A stretch of DNA of 64,000 bases, from NCBI GenBank assembly GCA_021234155.1, contig JAJEKV010000003.1, forward strand, positions 25,204,874 to 25,268,873. Direction: 5' to 3'. The notes under the pieces are model-generated. The model was not told where the DNA came from, did not search any database, and was given only the letters and a program-made list of their open reading frames with translations. Made by a program: the position numbers and the translations under genes. Positions 20,435 through 31,124 of the stretch are shown piece after piece (the first letter of the stretch is position 1; the number at the start of each line of letters is the position of its first letter). The DNA comes from Isoetes taiwanensis. Its lineage: Eukaryota > Streptophyta > Lycopodiopsida > Isoetales > Isoetaceae.

Positions 20435-23400
20435 ATGAAGATTCTCAGTTGGAATCTTAGGGGTATCAAAGGCCCTTTAAAAAGAAGAAGGGCTATCTCT
20501 CAGATCAGAAGTTATGATGCAGATATCATCCTTCTTCAGGAGCTTAGACTTCCTAGCTTCGAATGCTCAAACTTAGCAGATTGGATTGGCCCTGGCTTTT
20601 CATCTATTTGGATTGAGGCCAATGGTACCTCTGGTGGCCTTTGCATTATTTGGAGACATCTTATCCATAGCTATGTTCATACTAGCCCTTGCAGGTCCTG
20701 GCAATCTGTCATTTACAAGCATAATGATTTTAGCTTTGAAATTATAAACATTTATGCTTCCACTGATTCAATAATTAGAGCTAACACTTGGCCCATGGTT
20801 AGCAATTTTATTGCATCTCAGGCCTGTGACACTTGGATCATGGCAGGGGATTTTAATAACACACCTACTTGGGATATGAAGATAGGAAAAAATCTTAACA
20901 TGTCATCTGAAGAGATTTCACAATGGGATCAAATGCTTGATAGGCATTTCTTTCAGCATATCCCCTCCTCTACCTCTGCCTACACTTGGTCCAACAAGCA
21001 AGAAGGAAATAGCAGGGTATATTGTGCTCTGGACAGGTTCTACATAAATAACACTCAGAATGATATTTGGAATAACTGTCTGGTTAGCAGTGATGAGTGC
21101 ACATCTATATCTGATCACCAGCCTCAATTCTTCACTATCAATTACACTCTATCTGTCAAGAGGCATGGCAATACCCCTTTTAAGCTGAATTGCTCCCTTC
21201 TTGACTCTGATACTTTCTACAAGGATTTCATTACCTTTTATGAAACTCTCCCCAAAGTTAGATCTACAAATTCTATGAAATCCTTTTATACCGACATAAA
21301 AGACTCCAAAATCTGGATCAAACAGTGGTCGAAGAATTTACATGAAAGTAAGCAAGCAGAAAAAAGTGCCTATCTTAAAGAAATGAAAGAGGTAAGAATG
21401 CAGTTGCAGGAGGACCCCCTTAATATTGAGCTTTATTGGCAAGAAGGAAATCTAGAAAGGGTTATCAAAACAATTGAAGAGATGGAAGCAAAAAGAGCAT
21501 TCATCAGATGCAAAATCAAGTATCTTTCCAACATGGACCATGGAAATTCCAAGTTCTTTTACAAAGTTGCCAAATCTAGACTTTTAAAGAGTCAACTGAC
21601 CACTGTCAAAGATGAAAATGGTAATATCTACACAGATCAAAAAGAAATTTCCAATTTCTTTTGCTCCAATTATGAGAATATTTTCTCCCAACCTATAGAC
21701 AGCTCTGTGCAAACTGTTGAAGCCAAATCTTTTACTAATCTTATTGAAAATAATGGTCTACATAGTAATCTGATCATGACCCCCTCTACAGATGCTATCC
21801 CCACTGCAGACGAGACTTTCTCTACCCTCAAGAGTCTTGCCAAAGGCAAAAGCCCTGGCCCTGATGGTCTTCCACCCGAATTCTACATTAGATTCTGGGA
21901 TACTATTAAAAATGATTTTATGCACATGATCAAGGGTTTTTGGAATTCCAACCATCTGCATCCTGCTCTATCTTCTGGCCTTATCACTCTAATCCCTAAA
22001 GTTGACAATCCTCAGTCTTTCTCAGACTGGAGGCCTATCTCTTTAACAAACTCCACTTATAAGGTCTGTACTAAGATTATAGCTAACAGGGTAAAAGCTC
22101 ATCTTCAAGAGGTCATCAGCCAGAATCAATCTGCTTTTCTCCCAAACAGATACATCCTGGATAACTACATTGCAGCCATGGAAGGAATGCATTGGAACAG
22201 TCTAACTAAACAAAATTGTATCTTATTGAAGTTAGATTTCTCAAAAGCCTTTGACACTGTAAGGTGGAACTTCTTAGAGTTCTCCCTGCAAAAACTGGGC
22301 TTTAGTGAAAAAATTATCAAGCTAATCTTGGGATTAAATTCTAGATCCCAATCAACTGTTCTTGTGAATGGCTCCCCTGGATATTTCTTCCCTCTGGCTC
22401 AAGGTGTCAGACAAGGTTGCCCCCTAGCCCCTTATCTCTTTCTGGCTGTAGCAGAGATGCTCACTAGAGTGATTATACATCAACAATCTGTGGGAAACAT
22501 AGTTGGTCTGAATCTTCCTGATAATACTTCCAACCTTTCCATTCTGCAATATGCAGATGACTCCTTCAGCTTCCTCAAGAATGAGTCAGGCATCATTGCC
22601 AACTTCCTGAACACAATTCACATCTTTGGAGCAGCCTCTGGGATACATCTCAACAGAAACAAATGCACAATTATTGGGGATTTAGATGTTGATAGTATTG
22701 CTGGCATCAAGTGCATCAAATCAACTGAGACAACCAACCTTTTGGGTATGCCTTTGTCCCTCAATCCCAGTCTCAAAGGATTATGGACACCTATTGTTTC
22801 TAGAATCAGAAAAAAGCTAGGCAATTATGGAAATTGTCATTCACTTGCAGGAAGAATCATAATTGCTAATTCTGTTCTTGCTGCCTCCCACATTTATTAC
22901 TCCTCTGCCCTCTTAGCTCCAAAATGCATCTATCAACAAATTGAGAGAATTGTCAGAAACTTCATCTGGAAGAAGCACCATATGGTTAACTGGAACACTA
23001 TTACCAGAAGCAAGAAGCATGGTGGCATAGGATGTAAGAACTTGGCTCTTCAGGGCTATGCTTTGGCTGGAAAATATATCTGGAAATCCCTGTTCTTGCA
23101 AAATAATCCAGCCACTTTATTTATCAAATACTGGCTTTCTTGCAGTCATCCTAAAGGACATCCTTCTATCAGTCATGATTTGCCTTCTTCAGCTTTCACA
23201 ACTCTGAAACCTGCACCAAACATATCTCCTCTTATGAGAGGCATTATCCTGGCCTGGAACAAAGCTCACATTAACTTTGAACATTCAAGTATTCAGAATA
23301 GCCACTCGAACACAAGCATTTTTTGGAATCCTAATATTTCTGGAGACAATAGTACTCCTTTGGCTATTAAACATCCTAAGTTATACAAAAAGTGGATAGA

Positions 23401-24229
23401 CTATGGTATTTCAAAGCTTGGTGATTTATGGGTTCAAACAAGATGGATTTCCTGGACAAATCTGAAAAATAGGATCAGAGGCAGCTCATCTGATAAGCTT
23501 TTGTTTAGATTCATCAGGCACAAACTTAACAATATCAATCTCCTTGACAATCCTGTCACTGATGATTGGTTCATTATGGGTAAGCCTAGTTACAGTGTTT
23601 CCAAGATCTACACCTGTTTAAATATGCCTCACCAGCCTTCCAAATCTAAACTTCATTGGGGACTCTCTGATGATTATGAAAAAAGGCTTTTTAAAAATAT
23701 TTGGAATTCATACTTGCCCCCAAAGATTTTTTACTTCATCTGGTTAATTGCCAACAAGAGTTTGCCAAATATGGAAACTTTAGCAAGGCACTCGAATTCT
23801 TTAACAAATCCTGTGCATCCCAACTGCCCTCTTGGTTGCAATAATGTTGAATCTCTAGAACATATCTTTGGCTGTGCTATTCTAAATTCTTTTTGGAGAT
23901 GGTTTGAATTTACCTTCAACATCACTTGTCCTGCTACTTCGCTTGAGTTCCTGATGAATGATGATGCTTTTAAAAATTCCTTATGTTACATTGCTTTGTG
24001 GAATGTATGGAAGCATAGAAATAGGTGTCAGTATGGTGGAAAGACAATTTCTATATTCTGGATTAAATCTCAAGTTATCTATGACATAGAAATGGTTGCC
24101 ACAAGTCAGATACACCAATATAAAGATTCCTTAGACTATTTGGATAATAAATGGCTAAGTATAGGCAATTTCTTGGGTGCCTATAAAATTTTTAAACTAC
24201 ATTGTCATGAATCTCTTACTGACACTTAA
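20435..24229 (+). CDS. LINE ORF2: endonuclease-reverse transcriptase
   Basis: An intact 1264-residue ORF that would nick target DNA and copy LINE RNA. The start at 20435 (MKILSWNLRGI) is chosen because apurinic-like endonucleases begin exactly so; the frame is open further upstream but overlaps ORF1. Endonuclease signs: SWNLRG, LLQE, TSGGLCIIW, IMAGDFNNTP, SDHQP (residues 1 to about 230). RT: GKSPGPDGLPPEF (about 470), DWRPISL (about 530), LKLDFSKAFDTVRW (about 597), GVRQGCPLAPYLF, catalytic YADD (about 705). The C-terminal zinc finger region (about 1085-1170) contains NCPLGCNNVESLEHIFGC. Length is normal for plant L1 ORF2. No frameshift is seen, so the copy may be fairly young. Confidence 0.93.
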   Translation: MKILSWNLRGIKGPLKRRRAISQIRSYDADIILLQELRLPSFECSNLADWIGPGFSSIWIEANGTSGGLCIIWRHLIHSYVHTSPCRSWQSVIYKHNDFSFEIINIYASTDSIIRANTWPMVSNFIASQACDTWIMAGDFNNTPTWDMKIGKNLNMSSEEISQWDQMLDRHFFQHIPSSTSAYTWSNKQEGNSRVYCALDRFYINNTQNDIWNNCLVSSDECTSISDHQPQFFTINYTLSVKRHGNTPFKLNCSLLDSDTFYKDFITFYETLPKVRSTNSMKSFYTDIKDSKIWIKQWSKNLHESKQAEKSAYLKEMKEVRMQLQEDPLNIELYWQEGNLERVIKTIEEMEAKRAFIRCKIKYLSNMDHGNSKFFYKVAKSRLLKSQLTTVKDENGNIYTDQKEISNFFCSNYENIFSQPIDSSVQTVEAKSFTNLIENNGLHSNLIMTPSTDAIPTADETFSTLKSLAKGKSPGPDGLPPEFYIRFWDTIKNDFMHMIKGFWNSNHLHPALSSGLITLIPKVDNPQSFSDWRPISLTNSTYKVCTKIIANRVKAHLQEVISQNQSAFLPNRYILDNYIAAMEGMHWNSLTKQNCILLKLDFSKAFDTVRWNFLEFSLQKLGFSEKIIKLILGLNSRSQSTVLVNGSPGYFFPLAQGVRQGCPLAPYLFLAVAEMLTRVIIHQQSVGNIVGLNLPDNTSNLSILQYADDSFSFLKNESGIIANFLNTIHIFGAASGIHLNRNKCTIIGDLDVDSIAGIKCIKSTETTNLLGMPLSLNPSLKGLWTPIVSRIRKKLGNYGNCHSLAGRIIIANSVLAASHIYYSSALLAPKCIYQQIERIVRNFIWKKHHMVNWNTITRSKKHGGIGCKNLALQGYALAGKYIWKSLFLQNNPATLFIKYWLSCSHPKGHPSISHDLPSSAFTTLKPAPNISPLMRGIILAWNKAHINFEHSSIQNSHSNTSIFWNPNISGDNSTPLAIKHPKLYKKWIDYGISKLGDLWVQTRWISWTNLKNRIRGSSSDKLLFRFIRHKLNNINLLDNPVTDDWFIMGKPSYSVSKIYTCLNMPHQPSKSKLHWGLSDDYEKRLFKNIWNSYLPPKIFYFIWLIANKSLPNMETLARHSNSLTNPVHPNCPLGCNNVESLEHIFGCAILNSFWRWFEFTFNITCPATSLEFLMNDDAFKNSLCYIALWNVWKHRNRCQYGGKTISIFWIKSQVIYDIEMVATSQIHQYKDSLDYLDNKWLSIGNFLGAYKIFKLHCHESLTDT

Positions 24230-24294
24230 TTTTTTACTGGTAGATTACATGAGGAATCTAAGTAGGGACATTGGCACTTCGGTCGAGCCAGTGA

Positions 24295-24708
24295 GAACAC
24301 GCATCGTCCCGTGATGAGAGGCTAGTTCATGATATACAGTATACATATGACATGTGGACAGGTCCAGTCAGGGGCATCACTGATATCGACATACCATACA
24401 TCCCTGATGACGAACTAGATTGGGCTATGGAATTTTGCAGAAGCACATATCTCATGGTGCAATTATGGTGGTTTATGGAATGCAACAGTAGAAGAATGAC
24501 TGATCAACAGTTTGAGAATTATAGAGAATGTTATTACCACTACAGGGGTTTGGCAGATGCATATGGCACATTAATCATTCTAATGTCCACCACAAATGCA
24601 GATAGGCTGATTATTGAGTTGAATTGGGGAAATGGCCGCCACACTCTTATACTCCATCCTCAGTTCCAAGCTCACTTTGAATATCTTAGCTCCTACCACT
24701 TCCATTGA
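24295..24708 (+). CDS. Extra ORF downstream of LINE ORF2
   Basis: An ORF begins 66 bp after ORF2. The frame opens at 24295 and the first ATG is at 24352, giving 118 residues (MWTGPVRGITDIDIPYIPDD start, LWWFMECNSRRMTDQQFENY middle). In the second copy (to 32446) the same frame is longer, extending upstream through VEPAEHRLFPGQRL, with only two residue changes in the shared part. Plant L1 elements normally have just two ORFs. No domain recognised. It could be a fused or captured fragment in the 3' region. Confidence 0.5.
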   Translation, partial: EHASSRDERLVHDIQYTYDMWTGPVRGITDIDIPYIPDDELDWAMEFCRSTYLMVQLWWFMECNSRRMTDQQFENYRECYYHYRGLADAYGTLIILMSTTNADRLIIELNWGNGRHTLILHPQFQAHFEYLSSYHFH

Positions 24709-25978
24709 CATTCCCACTCTCTTCCTATCCGTTGAACTGCACCTCACACTTTTGGGACCACATAGTGATCTTCATATAATTACAGCATTTCATTAGCACC
24801 TAATCTATTTTGCAGGAATTCATCTTGGAGTGGTCTTTGACTGGTTAAGGTAGATGTTGCTGAACTTTTTCAACAATGTACTTCTCAGTTGCAGCACAAC
24901 AAACTTACCAGCTACTAATAAGGCTGAATAACATTTTGGACACTATTATGTGCTTCTCCAAAGACTTATCTTATTTGTACTTATCTGTATGCTTTTTTAT
25001 GAGTAGCCTACTTATAAAGGCTCACTCAATGTGTTGTACCTTTTTCTATAATTAATGAAAAAACCCCATTCACTCAAAAAAAAAAATCCCTGACTTGACT
25101 AGCTTGGACACTAAATCCTACTAGCCCATCAAACTATTTCAGTCAATCCATCCATAGCTTTATCATTCCCTATCACGGTGAGCTAATCTAATCACAAACG
25201 GGGTACATCAAACCGTGGCCAATAGTTCCCTATAAAACATTTAAACAATAGAAAAGATTCTTTAAGCATGTAGAACCTTCCATCTTTGCTACTGTTAGCA
25301 ACTCGTGCCAACTAGCATGTCATTTGTTGTACATGTGTATCAGCCATGTAACAATTATTCTCTAAACATCTCCCATGCATGATGTATATAGACTTAGGAT
25401 TATCTCCTAATCATTCATCTATTTGTACTTATCTTGTACGGTTTTAATCATATTGTACTCATAACATTCCATACTATTCTTTAAAGAAAGCATCTTTATA
25501 GCAGGTCATTTGATTCCTACCCACTTAGGACTTATCTAATTACCATTCGGCTTTAATATCTTCCTGTGCTTTATATTACACGTACATAACTGTTAAGAAA
25601 TATCCAGATTCCTTTAGTATACAGTTTACCTTTTAACTTTGACATACTACCCTTTGTATTTATCTGGACCCCAGTGACGAACAAAAGGATCATGTTATTG
25701 TAGATATTCAGCCGGTCATATAATGAAGATCACCTTAGACACTTTAAGAAACCAACTTACTATATTCAAAATATAGTCATTTAGATAAGAAGTAATAATA
25801 TATGTTATTGGCTATATCCAAACAGTGATGTACTATTAATCTGGTACAAAATCAGCTTGTAGCTATAGAGGTACAATGCCTAGCTAAGCACTTACTGCTT
25901 TAAAACATAAAATAGAAATACCACAAGAGTATGCTTTTGGCCAAAACAATGCTGAAATCTAGTTCTTCAAAACTCATG

Positions 25979-26631
25979 TTCCTTGTGGACGAACATTAAT
26001 GCCATATTTATCAGCAACAGTCCTAGATTCATACATCCGTTTCGAGCTACTACCTTTCATAACAGCAAAAGGAAAACATTGGGAGAAGAATCACCACGTA
26101 CCTGCAGCCAACCATGTATACATTAGCAGTAATCTCGGTAATGCAACAAGGGCCAAAAGGTACTTTGGGTGATTCTTGGCTCTTCGCCTTTCACCCAATG
26201 TACCTTTTGCTCTTGAAATAATAATTAGTCTACTAAGAATGCATGGAAATAGAACAAAAGAATCATCATTACGCTGTTAGATATATGTTATCTTCCTCTG
26301 ATAACCACCATCCCCATAAAAGGGTATCTCAAATCCAGATGAGATGCAATCTATTTTATATTACCTAAGCAATTATGACAGTTAAGTATTTCATGATGTA
26401 TCCATCCTAGCATAAGCATTTAAGAAAAATACCTGGTTTTTTTACTAACTTGTAGGCTTTATACAGTTTAAACTCATTATGCCTTTTAATCAATCCATGA
26501 CTTAGCTTACTAAGAAATATCTTGGGTCATTGACGCCTTGTCTGCTGTCCAGCAAATCGCTGACCTTTATGGTCACTCCTTTGGCTATTGAGAAGGTCGT
26601 GCTACCACTATAACCAGTGTAGTGCAAACTC
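25979..26631 (-). pseudogene. Downstream exon-like blocks of duplicated gene
   Basis: Minus-strand blocks with plausible splice borders follow the exon at 27137-26715. Block 1 (about 26615-26513) reads LHYTGYSGSTTFSIAKGV and DSRQGVNDPRYFL, ending at a GTAAGC donor. Block 2 (about 26345-26290) reads SSGFEIPFYGDGGYQRK. Block 3 (about 26100-25979) starts after TTGGCTGCAG and reads SSPNVFLFAVMKGSSSKRMY and ESRTVADKYGINVRPQ. The family is not recognised. The same blocks occur in copy 2 at about 33715-34365. Confidence 0.4.
26154..26209. repeat. Short hairpin, 19-bp arms
   Basis: Left arm CAAAAGGTACTTTGGGTGA (26154-26172) pairs with 26191-26209 with one mismatch and an 18-base loop. It is preserved in the second copy at 33892-33947. 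Confidence 0.75.
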
Positions 26632-26714
26632 TGTTCATCTTTATTCATTCTAATTTATTCCTAACTACAGTATTGATATCTGCATCTCCATATTAGAGGC
26701 TTTAAATATCATAC

Positions 26715-27137
26715 TTGTAGGTCGTCTTCATCAGACCCTAATTCTTCTGTTTGTGTTTCAGGAACATAGTGATCATCACTATTAATTGCTCTGTAGTATC
26801 CAGCTTGGTTTCTACCATAACCTCCACCCCTTTTTGTAATGAAACTGCTGTTTCCATCATCATAGCTTCTTTTATAATCAAAGCTTCTACCTCCGCCTCT
26901 TCTGTTCATGCTTACAGCATTACTACACCACAACAACTCTCGTTCCTCTTCTGGTTTGGGCGCAAATTCTTCCTCAGAGCTATGGCTTCCGGACCACCCA
27001 TCTGAGTCATAACCCATCCCGCGTGTCTAAGGATTTGCCTGGGCGAATCTGCAGGTCTTAAAGTCTGGTGGCCTGGCAGTGCCCCTATCCGAGATGTCCA
27101 TGTCCATCGGAAATGCCAGAACCCTAGCTCGGCTCAT
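26715..27137 (-). pseudogene. First exon of duplicated RGG/Ser-rich gene
   Basis: A minus-strand exon of 141 codons starts MSRARVLAFPMDMDISDRG and ends DEDDLQ at a GTATGA donor (26714). It is acidic, Ser-rich and carries Gly-Arg stretches (NRRGGGRSFDYKR, TKRGGGYGRNQ), as in some RNA-binding proteins. One TAG near 27027 breaks it; the second copy has TCG there. In the second copy (35201-34801) the exon is instead cut by the 322-bp MITE. Probably a host gene carried in the duplication. No family recognised. Confidence 0.5.
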
Positions 27138-27539
27138 TAAGGTATTCGGCCATAATATCAGGTTTTCCTTATCCTTATTGAAAAATCCACAAACTCCTTT
27201 TAGTTATTATACTTTATTTCAAAACCTGGATTTAGAGTTACAAATGTATAATATGTAAAGATTTTAATCATTCCCATATGTCTCTTGATGCTAAGGTTAA
27301 AGTAAATAACCAGCATCCAAACCTATGTCACTCCTTGCTAATCATAATGATTATTTAAATACTTGGCATAAAAAAAAAAAAAAAAATCTTGGGAGAACAC
27401 ATCAGCGTGCTCTTGCCATTTTTTTTGCCATTGCTCTTGACATGTACAAACATTAAAGGCCATGTACACTGCTAACAACGTGTAAGAGCAAAAGTACACT
27501 TCATGCTCCCAAGCATGATCAACCACCAGTTATAGAATC

Positions 27540-27842
27540 AAGCAGTACTAAATAGTCCAATTTCGACTTTACCATCCACGAGCTCGACATATAATTTGAA
27601 AATGCCTGTAGCGTCAATGGTGTCACGACCCATATATTTTTGGAGCAAATAAAGTATGACACCAGATGGATAATTTGTTTCCACAACTTCTACTTTATGG
27701 AGCTAGGAAGGAATCAACATCCAACCACACTCAATGTGGTATAACTGATCTCCATACCCTTTAATTGCCACTATAAGATTTCTTTTTTTAACGTTAGATG
27801 TCATATTGACGATGCCCTCCCGCAATGGATTGCCCATCTGAA
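27540..27842 (-). pseudogene. Unidentified exon-like ORF with one stop
   Basis: One minus-strand frame reads MGNPLREGIVNMTSNVKK, then GYGDQLYHIECGWMLIPS, a TAG, then VEVVETNYPSGVILYLLQKY and FKLYVELVDGKVEIGLFS. The same stop occurs in copy 2 (about 35604-35906), so it predates the duplication. Family unknown. Confidence 0.4.
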
Positions 27843-28679
27843 ATCAGCGGACGTTATCAACCCACATGTCAGGGGACACTTATAAAAAATTGAAGCATAT
27901 ATCAATAAACACATAAGTGAAATCTATAACAAAAGAGGTTCTTTTGTTATAGATTTCGCTTGAGATGCCCTAGGAGGCAGGGTATGAAAGTAATGTGTTA
28001 ACACGCATGCATCTAAGTTATACCTCGAAACTTGGAATTATAGAGGAGAAAGCAAATACCATGGAATCACATGTAAAGGGAAAATAACACGTTAACACGG
28101 GAGCACATGTAAACTATACCTCGAAACTTGAAATTACGAAGGAGAAAAAAGAAAATATTATGGAATCACATGTAAAGAACACGTTAGCAAACCCAGACTT
28201 CATGCAAGGACAGCTATACCTCAAAACTTGAAATTAACGGTGGAGAAAAAAGCAAATACCATGGAATCACAGGTAAAAATGCCAACCATGACTTCATGCA
28301 AGGGTGACTCTTGAAAATAGCATCTTAACGAGGTAGCACATACAAAAGAAACTAAGTAATGGGGAGAAAAATCTACCATAGGAAGCTCGGTACTAACTGT
28401 GTAGGACAGAAAAAAAAAAAACCTTTGGTTCACATTATAGAAGGGAGGAAAAACAACCACTGCAACTTTTTTTTACAGCATTGATCATCCACACTCTACC
28501 TTAGCAAGGCAAGTAGACCTGAAGAACTAAGCGCCCATAGAACAATGGAGTGGAAGAGATGATGCCGAGTGGTAAGAGAGCTCTTCTATTTATATACCTG
28601 ATTTGTCCAATGTGGCGGAGGCAGCCGTAGTGGTCAGGGATCAAGGATTTGATTTCACAAGCAATTTCGCAAGCATAAT
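27843..28679. other. No gene; imperfect tandem motif
   Basis: A loose ~100-bp motif (CTATACCTC-AAACTTG, GGAGAAAAAAG, ACCATGGAATCACATGTAAA) recurs three or four times between about 28020 and 28310 and again in copy 2. A perfect inverted repeat (AAATCTATAACAAAAG and its complement) lies near 27920-27960. Confidence 0.55.
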
Positions 28680-29549
28680 CTTTGTCTCATAATATGTGTT
28701 AATGCCTATATGTGTTAATGTTTTTTCTTGTCCATTGGATGAAGGCATAATCCTTATGCTAAATCAAGGGCAAGGCATTTTACACCTCACACCCCCGTAT
28801 AGCTGAACGCTCCCTGTACGCCATATACAGACATAGAAATACGTCTGGGAATGCCAACACCATTGGCAAGCCAAGGAAATATTTCACCCAATCTGGCGGA
28901 ATCTGCCGAAATCTGTGCTCACGCTGCTCCACAAATCTCACAGAGCACAATCTATTTGAAGCTGCAAATCCAGAGGCCAGTGGATGCAAAGTAAGCATAG
29001 ACCACATTCTCTATTGGCTAAAACAAAAAACGTTCATAGGTTGCCAAACCCTGCTGTAAATCATAAGGAAACAGGAGATTCGCAGAGCTTTGAGGGCTGC
29101 GAATGAGGACTTTGCTCTAAGAGTCAATCAGGGGTTCGTTTTATGAATGACGACTTCGTTTCAGGGCCTGATCCATGTGCAATCGAAAAACCGAAACAGG
29201 TGAAGAACCGAAATAGGGAAGAACAGAAATCAGAAAACTTCATGCATGCAACCGATAAAGAAGAGGCCTCCGAACTCAAAGAATAAATAAATGAAGCAAT
29301 AAATGAAGCAAGAAGTAGAAGCAATATTTTGGCAAGCAGGCCGATTCCGGCAGAGGCAGGCCATCCAAGCGCCTCCATCGGGCTGTTCTTAGCAGCCCCC
29401 GTGAAGATAGCACCTGCTATTTCCTACCATGAAGAGGAACCACAAAAAAACAAGAACGCCTCAGACCATAGGGAAAGAAATTTGGAATCCCCCTTTTTTC
29501 GCCAGACCTACGCCCAAATCATAGAGAAGAGAAATTTTGGCGACGTAAT
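28680..29549. other. 870-bp segment absent from copy 2
   Basis: Flanked by TAAT on both sides (28676-28679 and 29546-29549), one of which remains in copy 2. It could be an insertion with a 4-bp duplication or a microhomology deletion in copy 2. No terminal inverted repeat seen. Minus-strand ORFs 29007-28780 and 29378-29124 (Leu/Ser-rich, one hydrophobic stretch) are unassigned. Confidence 0.6.
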
Positions 29550-29559
29550 GACACTGATA

Positions 29560-30085
29560 ACTATAATACGTCATGCTCTTAATAATTGTAAATAAATTGA
29601 GGAGTCGGGATATCCCTGGTCCGATTTAAGACAAAGGGATCATTATTCTCAAAAGATGCGATATCAAGAAATGATTGTCAATCATCACACGGAAAAGGAA
29701 AGTGTGGTCTGGGCATAAATGCGCCGGAAAGTTCCTTTCTTATGGCTGTGGGCTTGGTCTTTCTACTATGTTTAGTTTTTTGCTTGGTTTTTTTACTCGT
29801 GCACAAGCATGGCCGACAGTCTCTGCTATTGAAGATTGTTTGTTTCCTAATCTGTTAATGGATGCAGTTTGGAGGGGATTTTCTTTGGCTCTTCTGCACT
29901 CTTCTTTCGGAATCATGTTGTCTCATAACCCAGATCCAAGACACCAGATCTTCTTAAAAATCGCCATCTTGCTGCAACTATTCACTCTCCTCTTATGGGT
30001 TCTGGTCCAGCCAAATGTATCTTATTCTGTAACCCGCCCAAGTGCAAGCCTCAGAGGCCATTATCCTGTAACCCACTCAAGTTTA
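29560..30085 (+). other. Duplicated end region, ORF of unknown type
   Basis: An open frame from 29675 (WSGHKCAGKFLSYGCGLGLS, then hydrophobic LLQLFTLLLWVLV) continues past the duplication end to 30127. In copy 2 (about 41020-41489) the frame is disrupted, so it is not clearly under coding constraint. Confidence 0.3.
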
Positions 30086-31124
30086 AGGGAGGTGGAGCAT
30101 GAATGGCGCACCCCCCTTCAACGGTGAAATCACTTTGCCATATCACTGTCCACGGTGGACTCACAGATGGATCAAGAGGCAGCCACGTATGGTGAAACGC
30201 CAGTCCTGTATGGTGCAAAGGGCAGACGTGTATAGTTCACGGTTGATCCGGCAATGGCGCACGACGATTCCGTTCTGGAGTCTTGTCTTGTGCTTGTCCG
30301 AAGAGGGAAAGCCATTGATGGCACACTTTGGCGCCTCCATGGCAATGCGATATATTGCACCATTGCCTCAGATTTTTTGCCCCAATTTTTTTTTTTTTCT
30401 TGAGGCTGTAGTTTCTATGGTTGGACCTTAGCACCAGCAAGAAATGCGACCTCAACTACTTCTGATCCTACTTGGAACAAGGTCGTCCCTAGATTTTGTG
30501 GATCAATGAGTTGGAATCGGCTCTAACCCTTGATCTTTTTTGCATGCAGGCCATGTTTTCCCTCCAGAAATTTCCTTCTTAATCTAGGGCTGGAAGCGTG
30601 CAGTTCTCTCGGATTCATGACTTGTCTTCCAATCCAACCCTTCACAGCAGTTTGTTTCCAATTTTCTTGCTTCCATTACCTTTTTGGCGGTTTTTAGTAT
30701 TTGCAAATTGAATATTGCCTTCCAGGGTATAAATAGAGAAGTTTCGAAGCCAAAAGGAGCACGAAGTATTCTGGCTTGCAGTGAGCTTGATGGAATTCGT
30801 TTTGGCTTCTAATTGGATTTCTCTTTAACTTGGAGATTGTTGGATACAGGTCAGTTGCATGAATTTTCATTAATTTCATTTCGTTCATTGCTATTTCTTT
30901 TACCAGGATATCAATTGTATATCAGGAGTAATAAGATCATGTAAATTCTTTAATCCATGAGCTTAGAATTATATTTCTGCTGTTAATTAGTTTGTCATAT
31001 AACTTTCTTGCAGGTTATGCTTCCTATCCACAGTTGTTCATAATCCCTTCTTTGTTCAATATTTCCTCTTGCAGATAGCTTTTCCTTTGTTCAATATTTC
31101 CTCTTGCATTTCCTTTTTGCTATC
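30086..31124. other. Spacer between duplication copies
   Basis: No recognised gene. A 24-bp motif (CTTTGTTCAATATTTCCTCT core) is directly repeated near 31052 and 31086, just before the HTH ORF. Confidence 0.5.

Larger units (their letters stand above)
18604..25087 (+). mobile_element. L1-type LINE, 5'-truncated, intact ORF2
   Basis: The body contains the ORF1 remainder, ORF2 (endonuclease, RT, zinc finger), an extra ORF and a 3' end with an A-run at about 25076-25087. The 5' limit near 18600 is where the ORF1 frame meets a stop and unrelated sequence. No convincing target duplication was found. The last ~1.4 kb is also present in the second segmental copy (31438 onward). Confidence 0.85.
23698..30085. 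repeat. Segmental duplication, copy 1
   Basis: About 6.4 kb, from inside LINE ORF2 to GTTTA at 30085, recurs in direct orientation at 31438-41472. Copy 1 keeps empty sites for both DNA transposons found in copy 2: CATC-AGAC-CCTAAT at 26727-26742, and GATAA-CTA-TAATAC near 29556-29569. It also holds 870 bp (28680-29549) that copy 2 lacks. Confidence 0.93.
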
